The notes under the pieces were generated by a model. It worked only from the letters and a program-made list of their open reading frames with translations. It did not search any database and had not been told where the DNA came from. A stretch of 64,000 nt of DNA. It comes from Camelus bactrianus. Taxonomy: Eukaryota; Chordata; Mammalia; Artiodactyla; Camelidae. Position 1 is the stretch's first letter. Every line of letters starts with the position of its first letter. Shown in pieces: positions 10,893 through 23,420 of the stretch. The translations under genes were made by a program, and so were the position numbers. The DNA lies in NCBI RefSeq assembly GCF_048773025.1, contig NC_133574.1:9441501-9505500 (forward strand). Reading direction: 5' to 3'.

Positions 10893-13879
10893 CTCTGGGA
10901 AGAGAGAACTTGAAACTGGTCTTGAGGGCAGAGCTGTGCTCCCCTGGCCTTCCATGCTTCATGTTTTACACAGGGCTTCGGGGAAGTGAAATGGCCCCGG
11001 CCAAGTAAGACCTGCTGTGCACCCACCTCAGTCTTGTCTCTGAGGCAGACAGACTGGCTCCCAGCCTCAAGGCCAAGTTTGGGCACCTGAATGGTCCTTT
11101 GGAGGCATCCCATCAGTTCTCAGGAAGAAGTCTGGCTGCTTCCACCCCCATGGCCCTCCCTCCCATGGTGCTGGCCTCAGGAAGTTTCCTTATTTGGGGA
11201 AGGGGGCAGCCTAGCCCCTACCCCACCCCTCACCTTGCTCTCACCCAGGCTGGTGCTTTCTCTGCCCTTCAGAGTCTGGAAAGCCATCCCTCTTCAGTTA
11301 TGTCTCTTCTGAGATGGATTTGCTTCCACTCAATTCTAGGCGGGGATGCACCATGGAATGCACTGGGTAAGAGAATCAAAATTTATAGTTTCTTCTGTGA
11401 GGTTTTCTGTTAATCTACTGGGGCTGGGCTGTGTGTAGTTTGCTACAGCTATTGGTGTGAGAGGCTAAAGCCGCATGTGTGTCCTTGTTTTCATCTCCCT
11501 GCTCTCTTTGGGTTTTCCCTAACACTGCTGAGACATTTACTTCTTTTAGTTTTATTCCTGTTATCACATAGGGGCCCTACTGACATGGAGGTAAGGTGTT
11601 GGGGTAGCGGGACAGAGCAGGGCATCTATACTCCTGTGATTAGTTCTCATTGAGCCTGTGCCCTGAGCTGTGACCTCCACAAGTGTGTCTCTTTCCCCCC
11701 ACCCCAATTTGGGTGACACAGAAGGTATTTCCCTTCCCCCACGTAGGTTAGGCTCTGGTAAAATAATTTCTCATAAAAAAAAAAATACACAACCCCCCAC
11801 AATGGAAGAGAATGTTCTGGGTGTATTTCAATAGAGCTATTTTTTCCTTTCCTGGCAGGAACCATGAGGAGTTTTCCTATGATCTTCACTCTGAGAACAG
11901 GATACAGTCCTGGAGGTAAAATGCATGAAAAAGAGCAGGGGGCCCCTCTGACTGGCCCCCTGGAGTTGTCACACTCGGACTTCCCCACGCTGAGCCTCCA
12001 GCTGGCCTCAGGGACCTGTTAAATCTGCCTGCCCCCGGGGTTCTTACAAAAGCGGGTTCTGCCCTGGGAGCTGTGACTCTCCAAGACTGCCCGGCTGCCT
12101 CTCTGGGTTGGGAGCAGCTTTCCCCCTCAGTTTTCTTGTGGATCTAAGAAGAGCAGTGGGTTTGCAGCTCCCTCAGCTCTGGTGTTGTTTTCAGGACAGA
12201 AGGAGCAACTTCTGAGCTCCACACGAGCTGGACCAGAGGCTGGAAGCCTCCCCTCCTCTGCCTCCATGCAGACAATCAGTGGCTGTGGTTCTAGCCGAGT
12301 TTCTGAAGCTGTGGATTTAAACACACACATCCCAGCCCCCACAGGAGCACACAGTCCCATAAATCCCTACAATTTCCACTGGTAACTACGGAGCTGATGG
12401 GGACATGGGTTTCAGGGCTGCAGAGGCCTGACTGCATGACTTGCTCCACGGCTTATTTACGTGGTTGTTCTGGGCCTTGTCTGAAGTGGCTCGCTTACCA
12501 TACCTGGTACATGGGAAATATAAAATAAGTACTAGAACCTCCAGTTTTGCTCCCTCCAGGGCCTTCCAACATAAAAAGAATAAAGTGAACTCAGATGGCC
12601 TAGTCACCACAATGAGGTCCGACCAGCCCGGCTCTCCTGAGTGATGGGCACTGACTTGAGCATTAACTCGGAACAGTAGGGGAACCGCCTTCCTCTAACT
12701 GGGCCTCTCCCCACACCAGGCACGCCCTCAGCTGAGAAGGAGCCAACTCCCCCATTGAGGTGTGTGCTGGTGGCTTCAGTGTGACCTGGCCTTGCCAGGA
12801 CATGAACCTGCAGTGAGTGAGGTGGAGGGTCAGGAGGAGGGGAGTCCCTGCTGGGGCAGCAGGGGACCCAGCAGTACCCTGCCCGGCCTGGTGCCTGGGG
12901 CTCCCCAACACCTCCCACGACCCCCGGGTCCGCCCTGGTCCAGGCCACTCCATGTACTCTCCCAGTATCTTTTCATTAAGTCCCTGTTTTGCTTTTATCA
13001 GCCAGAGGTGGCTTCTGTTGCTTGTTCAGTGAAACAGTGCATCGGGAAACCAGACTATTTCTAAGATCAGTAAAATACCAACCTCGGTCAGCTCGCGGGG
13101 CAGACCGTGCAGCACAAAATTCCCGCACAGGGCTGTGTGAATGGCTTATGTGAAGGGTCCTCATCATCTGTCTTCAGAGATACAGAAGCTGGTGGTTCAG
13201 GTAAAACCTCAGGGAGGGATTGAGGAATCCAAAGCTGGTTGGTTTCAAAGACTAACCGGTCAGACCAGACCCCTGAGCTGTGGTCAGGAGCCTGGCTCAA
13301 CGTCACGCCGACTCAGCGCCCTAAGTGCCGGGTGGGGCTGGTACTGTTCCCTTTGCAGGCTCTCGTTGGGGAGTCACTGTAGCCCCTAAAATGCAGCAGG
13401 GAATCCAGCCCCCTTAGCCCCCATCCTGAGTGTTCCATGAACAAATCCTGGGAGTGTTTAATTTTCATCTTGTTTAGGAGGATGATGGTGGGGCAAGAGG
13501 AGACATAAATTCACAGTGACACCAAGTCACAGCCAGTACCTCCTCCTCGGAGAGCTATGTGCTCCCACAGTGGTGGCTGGGGTCTGGGCAGAGCCCCTCT
13601 GCTGGTCCCAGAGGGAATCACTCCTCTAGCTGTAACTGATGGGTTGGACAACCAATCCAGAGGGGACAGAGCATCTTTCCTGGGAATTTGGAACTGACAC
13701 ACAGAAATCAAGTTCACTCATCTGGGGATTGGGAGGAGGGTGGAAATCAAATGAAACAGAACAGGAGAGAAAGTTACAAGTGAATGAGACAGAGAGGCAG
13801 AGAGACTGAGCTTGTGAAAGCAAATAGTGAGAAGGAAGGAAAACAATCAGGGGACAGAGGAATTCCAGCTCCTGACTGT
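10893..13879. other. GC-richer intergenic region, no gene recognised
   Basis: GC content rises and many overlapping open frames of 60-115 codons appear on both strands. None shows a domain, a consistent splice structure or a retro-copy pattern. A possible old L1 3' UTR piece is listed separately. Confidence 0.45.
12115..12260 (+). repeat. Possible L1M 3' UTR fragment
   Basis: The run 'tctaagaagagcagtggg', a 'ttgttttcaggacag' stretch and 'gagctggaccagaggctgg' follow the order of an old L1M 3' UTR block. Divergence is high and the call is tentative. Confidence 0.35.
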
Positions 13880-14035
13880 CTAGTCTGTCCCAGCCCATCA
13901 ACGACCCTGCGGGATGGTTAACATCATTCCAGTTTTGCAGATTAGGAAACAGGCTGAAAGAGATTGGGGTTGGCTTCGGGTGCACAGTTAATTTAAGTGC
14001 CACTGGACCCCTCACTTCCCACTGCCTGAAGGCAC
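13880..14035 (-). repeat. MIR SINE fragment (reverse)
   Basis: The plus strand reads 'ttttgcagattaggaaac' followed by 'aggctgaaagagattgggg', a diverged form of the reversed MIR core 'ttacagatgaggaaactgaggctcagagagg'. The minus-strand 206-codon frame at 13626-14246 crosses this relic and is not a gene. Confidence 0.55.
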
Positions 14036-15075
14036 CATGATCCTCAAAGTGACCCTGCTGTGCTGACAGCCCAGCACCCTGATCAAAGGGCCTCTGCGGG
14101 AGTGGGAACCCCTCTGAGTGTGGAGAGTTCCCTGCACCGAGATGCCATGCATCAGCCGGCTCCCGCTCACCACAGGTTAACGTATCCCCAGCTGTGCAGT
14201 CTCCCGACCCACTTCCCTCCCTGCCAGGTACCCCCGTCCTTACCACCGAGTGTACTGCAGGAATTCAGGCACAGGGATGCCCAAAGCAACACGAGCTCAC
14301 CGGCTGTACAAACAGCAGACTCCCAGCCCCAACTGGGCTTCAGGAGATAGTAGGCGTCCTCAACTTTCATGTATCTAAGGCAATCTGTTTCTTCAGCTGG
14401 AGGCTATAGAGAAAAATAAAAGGTCCAAAACATCGTTCAGTGAGGAATTCCTCCAAGGACCTGACTCCAGAGTGTATAACCAGGTGTGCTGGCCGCTCCT
14501 ACCCCCGGACTTGAGGTGAAGTGATCAGCACAACCCCCGGTGGCCCAGCTCCTCGGCTTGGCTGCCCAGAGGGGGCTGGGGGAATGGGTAAGGCCAGGGC
14601 ACTCAGGAAGAGCACAGAGGCCCTGTCCTCACCCCTCCGCACTTGTAAGCCCTTCCCCAAATATCAAGGCATCGGACAGAGAGCAGCCACCACAATAAGG
14701 AGATGCTCCCATCTCTTCACTCACTCCTGTCTGTTCACTTACGTGCTGAGCATCCACTGGGTCACAGGACATGACACGCAGTATGGCCGATGGAACAGGC
14801 TTGGTCCTCCCCCCTGGACCCTGTTCAATCTGATGGAAGAATGATCACTCATAAACGGTTTCTCAAAAGGATACATAGACCGAAGACAAACTGCAAATTG
14901 AATCAAATTTTATAATATATATGAAGATTCCCCAGTCTCCCCGCCTAAGTTTAACAGCATAAAGCTAAAAGATCTTGCCTTTGATCACCAAGGAAGTGGT
15001 CACCCCCTCTCAGGAGGAAAGGAGAGTTATTCTTTGAGCAGGACACAGAAGTGCTCCATCGGATTGGACCCGGGC
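14036..15075. other. Intergenic, no gene recognised
   Basis: Mixed-composition sequence with short overlapping frames on both strands. I see no known repeat or protein motif. Confidence 0.4.
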
Positions 15076-15551
15076 CTCTGCATTCATTCAGCAAATCTGT
15101 ATAAGCTCCTACTATGTATGGGAATCTAGTAACTAGACCCGTTCCCAAGGCTCTTGGGCTTTATTAGTCAACAAAATAGACACGACTCCCTATCACTGGG
15201 GGCTCAGAGTTTTAGCAGAGGAAACAGGCAGCATGTTGGAGGTAGCAAGAGCTTGGGGAAAAAAAGAGTGATATGAGTAAACTCAGGTGATGGCGGTGGG
15301 GTGGGAGGCAGGCAGGAAGGAATAAGGCAATCCTGGCAGATCTCACGGAGTAATGAATTTGAAGCAGAATAGATCCGGAGGAAGAAGGAAGAGCCGGAGC
15401 CAGAGGCCCCCAGAGTGATGGGGAGAGTGTGGGCAGAGGGGCAGAGCACTCCAGGTCCTGGAAGCCTTTGTGACAACTTTGGCTCTTAATGAAATGGTGA
15501 CCCTTTTAGTGAGTTTTGATGGGATGAGTGATGTAGTCCAATTTATGCTTT

Positions 15552-15680
15552 GGTTTTGTTTTTTTTTTTGGGGGGGAGGGAGGGTAATTTATTTATTTTA
15601 ATGAAGGTGCTGGGGATTGAACCCTGGATCTCATGCATGCTAAGCATGCGCTATACCATTTAGCTACACTCACCTCCTCA
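15552..15680 (-). repeat. Camelid-type tRNA SINE inserted in L2
   Basis: Reading the minus strand gives the SINE head with 'tgtagctaaatggtatagcg' and the B-box region 'gatccagggttcaatcc', then a tail seen on the plus strand as a T-rich run. The insertion is flanked by a near-perfect target duplication: ATTTATGCTTT (15541-15551) and ATGTATGCTTT (15681-15691). Confidence 0.88.
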
Positions 15681-16097
15681 ATGTATGCTTTTAAAGGCTC
15701 CCTCTGACTCTGTATGGATGAGAGATTGTAGAAAAGCAAAGATGGAAGAAAGAGGCTATTTGGTGTCCAGGAAGGGGCTGAAGGTGGCTCTTATGAGGGC
15801 AGGGAGCAGGGAGTAGGTGGTTAATGAAGACAGAGTAGCCAGAATTTTCTAACGAGCTGGATTTGCTGTGTGTGTGTGTAAGAGAAAGAGAGAGAAAGAA
15901 CATGGTTCGAACATCTGGACCTGGACAATGGGAGGGATGTCCTCTCCATCCACAGTGGATGGGACAAGGTGAGGCTGAGCAGGTGGAAAGGGGCTGGAAT
16001 CAGCTCAGTTCTTCAATGTCATGGTTGAAGGGGTCTATTAAATATTGTCATGTCAAGGGGTCTATTAGATATTGCCACAGAAATGCCTAATAGGTAG

Positions 16098-16600
16098 AAG
16101 AGTCTGTTTTTTTTTTTAACATTTAAAAACTATAATTTACATATATTAATTGTATTATGTGAATGATTTTGGAATTTTACTTCATGCCAAGGTATATGTT
16201 ATACATAGCCAAATGGAAAATATATCAGAAAAGGGGAGAAGTGAGGGCTTTCACATAAACTGACTGTCCATAACGTGGGTAAAATTTCAATAAAACCAGT
16301 CTTCAGTGCAAAAACCTCATCTTGGTGTTATATAAAAATAAATGTAAAAAGACTATGTTGATGTATCATTATTTCATGTTACATAATAGCCCCAAACAAA
16401 CACAGTTTAACTATGAGGCTTGTAGAAATACTATTTGCTTTATTCACATAAATACAGAAATGCAGAAATATTTTAAGGTAGAATAAGCATCTCAGTGGAA
16501 ATAATAGAGATTTGAGCATTTTACATGATATATATGGACTGATACAAAATTTGGAAAAGTAACTTACATAGTAGAACATATGTATGAATGTGAAAGCAAG
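16098..16600. other. AT-rich block interrupting the L2
   Basis: A T10-type run starts this block and the sequence is much more AT-rich than its flanks. It looks like an inserted, reverse-oriented retroposed piece, but I cannot name it and see no clear target duplication. Confidence 0.35.
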
Positions 16601-17560
16601 ATGAATGAAAGAAAAAGAATATGAGTCTCAGGGAGAGGGGTCCAAATGGAAAGGGCAAATCAGGGAGTTTTGGACAAATCGAGAAATTGATGGCATGTCA
16701 ATTTTCAAGTCTGGTTTCTTCCACCTAAGGTATAGCAGAGAGAGAGAGGAGAGACCCAGGACCCAACTCTGGGGTACACCCACAGTAAATGTTTGGAAGA
16801 AAGAGGAGACATTGGCAAAGGACCAGCCAGTGGACCAAAAGCAGAAAGCAGACAGAGCGATGGGCTGGGGGCCAAGTAAAGCAGGAACATGGGGGAGGAG
16901 TGATGGAAGATCTGGGACAAATGCTGCCGAGGGGCCACGCATGATGAGGACTGAAAACTGACCACTATATTTAGCAACATGGGGTCACTGATGGCCTTGA
17001 CAGAAAAGTTTCCATAGAGTGAGGGATCAGGGGAAAAGCCAGAGTGGGTGTAAAAAGGGATGGCTCAAGAGAAGTTGCAGACAGTGAATTTAAACAACTC
17101 CTTAAAGATTTTCTGCAAAGACATGGGGTGGCAATTAGTGGGGGTGAATTAGGGTCAAGGAGTGCTGTTTGTTTATTTTAAGAGGATGGACGTTAATATA
17201 CTGATAGGAGCCAACAAGCAGAAGAACAAAATATATGAGGTAGTGAGAGAGAGGATAGTTTTGGGAGTGATAGCCTAGAGGAGATAGGAGGAACAGGGCC
17301 CCGGGGACTTTTGGAGAAACTGGCTTTCAATGTCACCTGTAATAAGAGGTGGGGTAGTGAGAGTGAGGTCACAGACATCTGAAAGCTAGCAGATGTGCTG
17401 GGAGTTGCTGGTGAAAGTTCTCTTCTGTTGGCTTCAGTTTGCTTGGTTAAAGTAAAAAAGTAAACTCACCAGCTGAGGAACAAGGAGGAAGAAAGAGTTA
17501 CTGGAGTCATGAACAGAAGATACGAAAGAGCCTTCAGGGAGAATGGGACAGTGAAAAGAG

Positions 17561-20500
17561 CAGGGGGAGATGGGGTGAGTGTGCTCCCAGAAAGTCACAT
17601 TTTATCTTTGAGGTCCACAAATGTGTGATGTGTGATTGCCCTTCCTGCTGTCTACGAAATAAAAATTAAGTATGGCTCAGGGAAAATGCTACTTCATTCT
17701 AACAGGATGCCTGTTAGAATGGTTACTCAGGAATGGTCATCTTAAACTGAAAACATTACAAAAAATGTTGAAAAGATGAACTTGTGTACCTAAAGACCCA
17801 CTGTTTTCTAAAATTTGGTTACTATTTATTTCCCATAGCAATAAAACATAACCGATACTGCCTAGGATGGAGGTACACCGATGCTTAAAAGGAAATGAGA
17901 TCTGTATCCTTTTCCTAAACTCCATGGCTTCCTTAATATCCAGTTCCCCTTGGAATTTAGGGATGTCCGGTATAAGAATTGAGAAACAGTGTGAGAAAAT
18001 CCCAGCTCAGATTTACACAGCAAAACCTCAGCTCAGAAGTATACAGCCATCAAAAAATTTTAGAAGCAAAACCCCGTAACTACTCTTAAAGACATTTGCA
18101 AACCTGGGCCTGCCCAGATGTTTCCATACTGGAAAGGTACTCCAGTCACTTGCCTGGTATGGGAACCAGAGACTGGCCAGCCATTTCCGTAAAAGCCAGA
18201 GAGTAAATATTTTCAGTTTGGCAGATCATTTTGTTATAACCATGCAGGTCTGCAATAAGAAAGCTAAGAGCACTGGGAGACAGGAAGCAAATGGGCATGC
18301 CCACACCCTCCCTTCCACTCAGGGCAGCTTCTCTGTGGTGGGGAGCTTTGCCACAATCACTTGTTTCTTTGTTTCCATTGGTTTCTTTGTTTCCACCTTA
18401 CTGCTCAAGCTCAGAAATTCAGGTGGGCCTGGTCCTTCAGCATCCATGCAGAGAGAAGGCTGAGCGGGGGTGGGGACCCCACTTGACAGAGAAGAGATTG
18501 CCTGTCACCGTGACATGAGACAATCACACCTTCTGGGGTGAAAGGGAACAAAGACAAGGGAGGGACACAGCAGTGGGACCCCCAGGTCTCCTTCCAGGCT
18601 TGCTCTCCCTCCACGGCCACCCTGGGGGCCTGAGGGGTGTTGGGCCTCAGCTACAGTGATTAGGCTGAGGGGACTCAGGATAAAGGACCCTCCAACTCCT
18701 CACCGGGTTCCAAACGCAGCCCCTCTAAGCCCACCCTCTGAGCTTCTGGAACTCAGCTGGAAGAATACAAGATCAGGCCAGACCCAGAGCCCAAGCCATA
18801 CAGGACAGTGGTCATGTGGGTTGTAACCCTGTGCTCAGTGGGCAGGGACTCCTTGCAAATCTGCAGAAATCCCAGTTCTGCCTCATTCCTGGGAGAAACC
18901 CCAGATCTCCTCCTGCTCTGTCTGTTCTTCTCTTGAGGCTATTGTCCTGGAGGGATGCAGAGTCCTTGAACCTGGCCCTCCAAACGTACATAAGCAGCCT
19001 GTTCAATAAAACAAATTATGCAGTTTTTCACCTTTGCCAGTTTTTTGATTCCAGAAAGGCTACGGGACTCATTCTCACTATCTCCTGTGCCCCCACCACT
19101 TGGTGGCCCTCTGCTCATGGAAACACGATTTCCCACAACTGCACCCTGCCTCCCAGCTGGTCAGAGGGGAGTGTCCCACAAAGACACAGGTGTTTGTGAG
19201 GATCCTGTCTCCCAGCAGAAAGCCTACTCCTGGAGCCACGGATGGGGATCTGGCCTCCTGAGCCACTCAGCTCTAATTCAAAGCCTAAACTGGGGACTGA
19301 ATGACTTTCTGAGTCACCTGGGATGGAGGGGCCTGATTTTTCTTTCCAGGAATGGATGTAGCGCAGCCTCCATTTTCAGGGCTGACATTTGTGATGGATC
19401 TAGTTCCCCCCACTGCACCTCAAGAAGGAGAGGCCCTTCCATCCCACAGCTTGGAAACCCAGCCCAGGGGAGTTCTGAAGCACCACATCGCTGCCAGGTC
19501 CAGCATCCCTGCAGAGTGGACCCTGACCCTGAATGAGCCCCTTCCCTGGGCCTTCCCTGCCCCAACACGACCACACCCCAGGCTTTTCCAGAGCTCTGGG
19601 GCTCTGCGTGTCCAGGACACACAGGTGGGACCTGAGCCAGGTGTCCCCTGGGCCTCAAGGGGGAGACGTGTGCCTCTGCATCAGGGGAAGGTGACCCCAC
19701 ATGGCAGGCAGGACACTCTCACTATGGACCTTCAGGAGCCCTGGGAGCAGTTTCCCTGCAGGTGTTAGGAGCCATCATCAAGAGGGCAGGCCCCTCTTTG
19801 GGCAGACCGTCTTGCTGTCCTGGGCCCACGTGCTGACCACAGGAATCTACACGCTCCCAGGAAACCCCAGGCAGCCTCACAACTTGGTCACTTGGCCTGG
19901 GTACCATGGCTCCTTGACCATCCCATGAGGGTGGTCCTGGCAGGCATGGTCTCCAGCTGCTCCCGTTAAGAAATCCCCCTGGGTTTCTGTGGTCACAGAG
20001 CCCACACCAGAAGCTTCCAGTCCTGCAGTGACCCCCACAACAGTCAGCTCCCCTGTGCATGTCCAGGGACAAATGACAGCAATTTATTGCCAGGAACCTT
20101 GATGAACAAGGGGATGGGATTCCATACTAAGTTCAGGATTCTGGTAACTCACTCTGCACCCCAAAAAGCATCCATGAGAAATGTGTGTATTGGAATGTCT
20201 TTGCCCCTAGGAGAGCTGCTCCTCAGGGCTCCTGGGGCCCTCCAGCCCCACTCAAGTTTCTCAGAGCCTGGGTCTAAATTTCTATCTCCCTGCTTTGGTG
20301 GAAGGCCGCCTGTGTCTTGTGGTCACGGGTCACTTTATTGCATGACTTGGCATGTTCTTAGTGCCCGTCCTCCTCTCCTGCGTCTGATTCCCAAGATGTT
20401 CCCACTGGCCCTTGGCTCCCTGTGTGGGTCAGGGGTCCTAAGGCTGCCCCCTTCACTCTCCTCCTCTGCCCCCACCCATGGGTCCACCCCTAGATGGACT

Positions 20501-22540
20501 GGGAGGTGTTTGTAAGTGAGTCTCACACGAGGACATGACTGAACAAAGCAGGGCCCCTCACTGGGAATCACAACTGCTCCCTTCTCTGAAGAGGACCCCA
20601 CAGCCCCACAGTGCCTCCCAGGGGTCTAATCAGCACACAGTCCCCCGTTCTGGGCAAGGCGTCTCCCTGGAATCCTTGTTTCCAGAAGGGTCTCTCTGTC
20701 CTTCTTCAGAGTTTAGAGTTGTTCCAGTGTCCCTGACCACCAGAATGTACAGCATGGACCCATCAGAGACCTGGGGAGACAAGGAAGATATGTGGCCATG
20801 GATCTCACAGGACACATCTGCTGGGACCCCAGGCCAAAGGGCCGTCCTCCTCCCTTCTCAGGTGTGGATCCCGTGGTAACTTTTTGCAGGGAGGCCGACT
20901 GGGGAGTGGGGCCTAGGGCAGTTCATGGGGCTCTCTGGGCAGGAAAGACTTGGGTCAGGCGGCCTTGCCTGGTTTCCCTGCTGGGCCAGCTCTGAAAACC
21001 TCCAGTTCCTCTGGCTGTGGCTGGAGATCCCCCAAGCCTCAGGGCGGGGCCCTTTCTCTCGGCCTCCACTGCCTCCAAAGCCACGCTGTCACTGGCATGG
21101 GGAAAGAGCTTTATTGCGTTCTTGTGGCTAAGTTGCCACAGACGGATGCTGCTGGTGGCTGGAGGGAGAGTTAACACTTGCTCAGATGTGACTGGTCAGG
21201 CCACTTGACACCCTGTCAACTAGCCTTAAACATTGGAAAGAAGACTTTCCTGGGAAAGACGGAAGTTGCTTTCAGTAATACGTCTATAGATTTCTTGTTT
21301 TTTTTCCTTAAGGACTCATAAAACTTCTCCCAGGTCATTCCTGGTAAGGACCATTATCCAGGGATCAATCAAGAAATGAAGGAGAAGAGGGGTGAGGATA
21401 TGGGGAGAGAAGAGGAGAGATCAGAGCCCAAGGATAGGAGATGCCCCTCCCTGGGGCCACAAACTGGGCAGTGGCTGCTGGCATCCAGCTCTCCTGTTCT
21501 CAGACCCATTTCATCCGGAGGCTGTTTCCAAAAGAAACAATGGTGGAAGGGCCGTGGAGGACACCTAGACCTCCCAGAATGGACAGCGGGAGCAGAGTCA
21601 CCATACTGGCTCTGGGCTCTGGAGCCGGACCTGCAATGGAGACCACAGGTCTTGTGAGAAGCGACTCCCAGTGTGTTCAGAGCTGTTTTTGGCTCTGTCC
21701 CAGCTGGAGGGTGCAATCCGCAACCTCCAGAAAGAGAGGCCAGGCCCCCCACCTGCCAGGTGGTGTTGCCTTTGCTGGGGAACAGTGATCTTTCGTTGTG
21801 AGATGTTTTGCGGCTCTCTCTAAAAACTGCTTTGACTTACATTTGTATCCCAGTCACCAGTTCCAGGGCAACAGAAAAAGCATACCCTACATCCCTTTGC
21901 ACTCAAATCTTCCCCAAAGAGCAAGTATTTGCCCATGAAAATGCCAGCTGCTCTTCTAAGTCCCCCTAAATACCCAGCAGTGTGGGCGGTGCACTCTTGA
22001 TCAGGGACAGGAGGAGAGGGACCAGCGGTTCTCTGGCAGGCTTGGCCCGGTGTGGCAGCTGCGCTGTGGGTGCGTGGTGGTGAGGGCCATGCAGGGAATC
22101 CTGTTAGAGGGCCCTCTATGCCTGCCTGAATCATGGTCTGAGGTTTCATGTAAAGGATTCAGGCGTCCTAACTGGTCAGATACAGCCCCTCACCCTCGGG
22201 CTGGAGCCACCAGGAGCTCAGTACCTCTAACAGAGACATACCCGGTGTGGGGAAAGGTCATGGGACACTCTGGGGGCAGGGGCAGTGGTGCTGGGGAAGG
22301 CAGGGAGTGCAGTGAAGGGTGCGGGGAGCAGAGCCCCTTGCTCTGGAGTGAGGGTTCTTGGGGAGACCACAGAGCATGGCACACACCATCCCCACCCTAT
22401 ACCCCAAACTCCTAGCCCCGCCAACACAGGGGCCACTCTGCGCCCTCTCACCATGGCTCTCCTGAGAGACCGCACCCAACCCGGCATCTGGCACCCCTGC
22501 CCTACCTCCCCTGTTGGGACAGACCCTGTCTTCTTCGAAA
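17561..22540. other. Gene-free GC-rich region upstream of POFUT2 copy
   Basis: Many overlapping frames of 60-172 codons (for example 19018-19536 plus) appear on both strands, as expected in GC-rich DNA, but none shows a domain I know. A short MER5-like piece may lie at 18170-18260. Otherwise I can support nothing here. Confidence 0.4.
18170..18262 (+). repeat. Possible MER5-type hAT fragment
   Basis: The run 'agagtaaatattttcagttt' followed by 'ggcagatcattttgttat' resembles the 'agatagtaaatattttaggctttgcgggcca' core of MER5-type hAT elements. It is a short remnant. Confidence 0.4.
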
Positions 22541-22549
22541 CTGCCCAGC

Positions 22550-23420
22550 AGCACGAATTCAAGGCCGGCAGCGGGCCTGGCAGATCTGCACTTCAGGTGC
22601 CCTAACCTGGCCAGCCCTGCATGCCTGGGCTCAGTCCTCTATCTTGCCCACCCGCAGCCCGGGTCCACGTCCAGTGCAAGTGGAGGCCACGGAGCCCAGG
22701 CTGAGCCCCGCATACGGATGGGTGAGGGTGCACCCGCCCCGCTGACACGACCACTGTTGGCAGCAATGCCCCAGACTTCGGCCGGCGCCACGTGCAAGTG
22801 AGAAATTCCGTGCGGCCCCACCCATCACAGTCTCGCTCAGCTGCCCCATAAGCCTCCCACCGACCCCAGTCCTGGCAGTGCCCCGGCTCCCATTGGCTCC
22901 TCAAGTTCTGCCCTCGCACATCTAGCCTCGGGAGGATGCACGACTCAAGAGCTAAGGGAGGGCCCAGCGGCATTGCCATGGCTACAGGCGCCATGCTCCG
23001 CGGGGGGCCGGCGTGAGCTTCTGGGGCAGGGAGCGGGCTCTGGAAGTGTGTAGCTGCCAGGGACCATGGCGGTGCTTGCTGCTGGGGATGGCGGCTTGCT
23101 TGGCTGGGAGACTAGTTTTGGCCTGGTCAGTCGGCCGCCGACATCCTGTCTGGGGCGTCATCCCACAGATGGTAAACGTATGGCTGTGCCGTCGGCGGGG
23201 TGGGTGGACATGAACCACGGTGGGATCGGGGTTGTGTTGGTGGCCGGTGAGGGGCTGTGGTGCCGGGGAGCGGGTTGGTGTGGGGGGGACAGGGCTGGGG
23301 CACAGCCTCAGGCTTTCCTCCCCCTCAGGCCCTGGGTCTGGGGCCGTGAGTCTGGATCACACTGGGTGGCCACGGCCTCGCGAACCCCCCGGGAAGGGCA
23401 GGCAGAGGACCCCTCTTAGA
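22550..23420 (+). promoter_or_regulatory. Decayed CpG-rich promoter region of the POFUT2 copy
   Basis: The stretch surrounding exon 1 of the POFUT2 copy is GC-rich with many CpG dinucleotides (for example 'ccggcgccacgtgc', 'gccatgctccgcgggggg', 'cggccgccgacatcc'). That fits a CpG-island promoter carried along with exon 1 during duplication. The CpGs are thinner than in a live island. Function is inferred only. Confidence 0.4.

Larger units (their letters stand above)
15080..17560 (-). repeat. L2 LINE, long minus-strand copy
   Basis: The plus strand follows the reverse complement of L2. It starts with the reversed 3' end ('attcattcagcaaatctgta', 'gctcctactatgtatgg') and runs through the reverse-transcriptase part of ORF2. 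Good landmarks are 'tctggggtacacccac', 'atgatgaggactgaaaac', 'tgaccactatatttagcaac' and 'gtcactgatggccttgaca', near 16770-17010. The protein would read right to left and is fully decayed. A camelid SINE (15552-15680) and an AT-rich block (about 16098-16600) interrupt it. L2 is ancient in mammals, so the SINE insertion is far younger. Confidence 0.75.

Noticed and set aside
13626-14246. 206-codon minus-strand frame
   Set aside because: It crosses a MIR relic and has no recognisable domain or context.
19701-19928. Possible serine protease fragment (LLSWAHVLTT resembles WVLTAAH)
   Set aside because: Only a few residues match, the catalytic context is missing, and no other protease motif is near.
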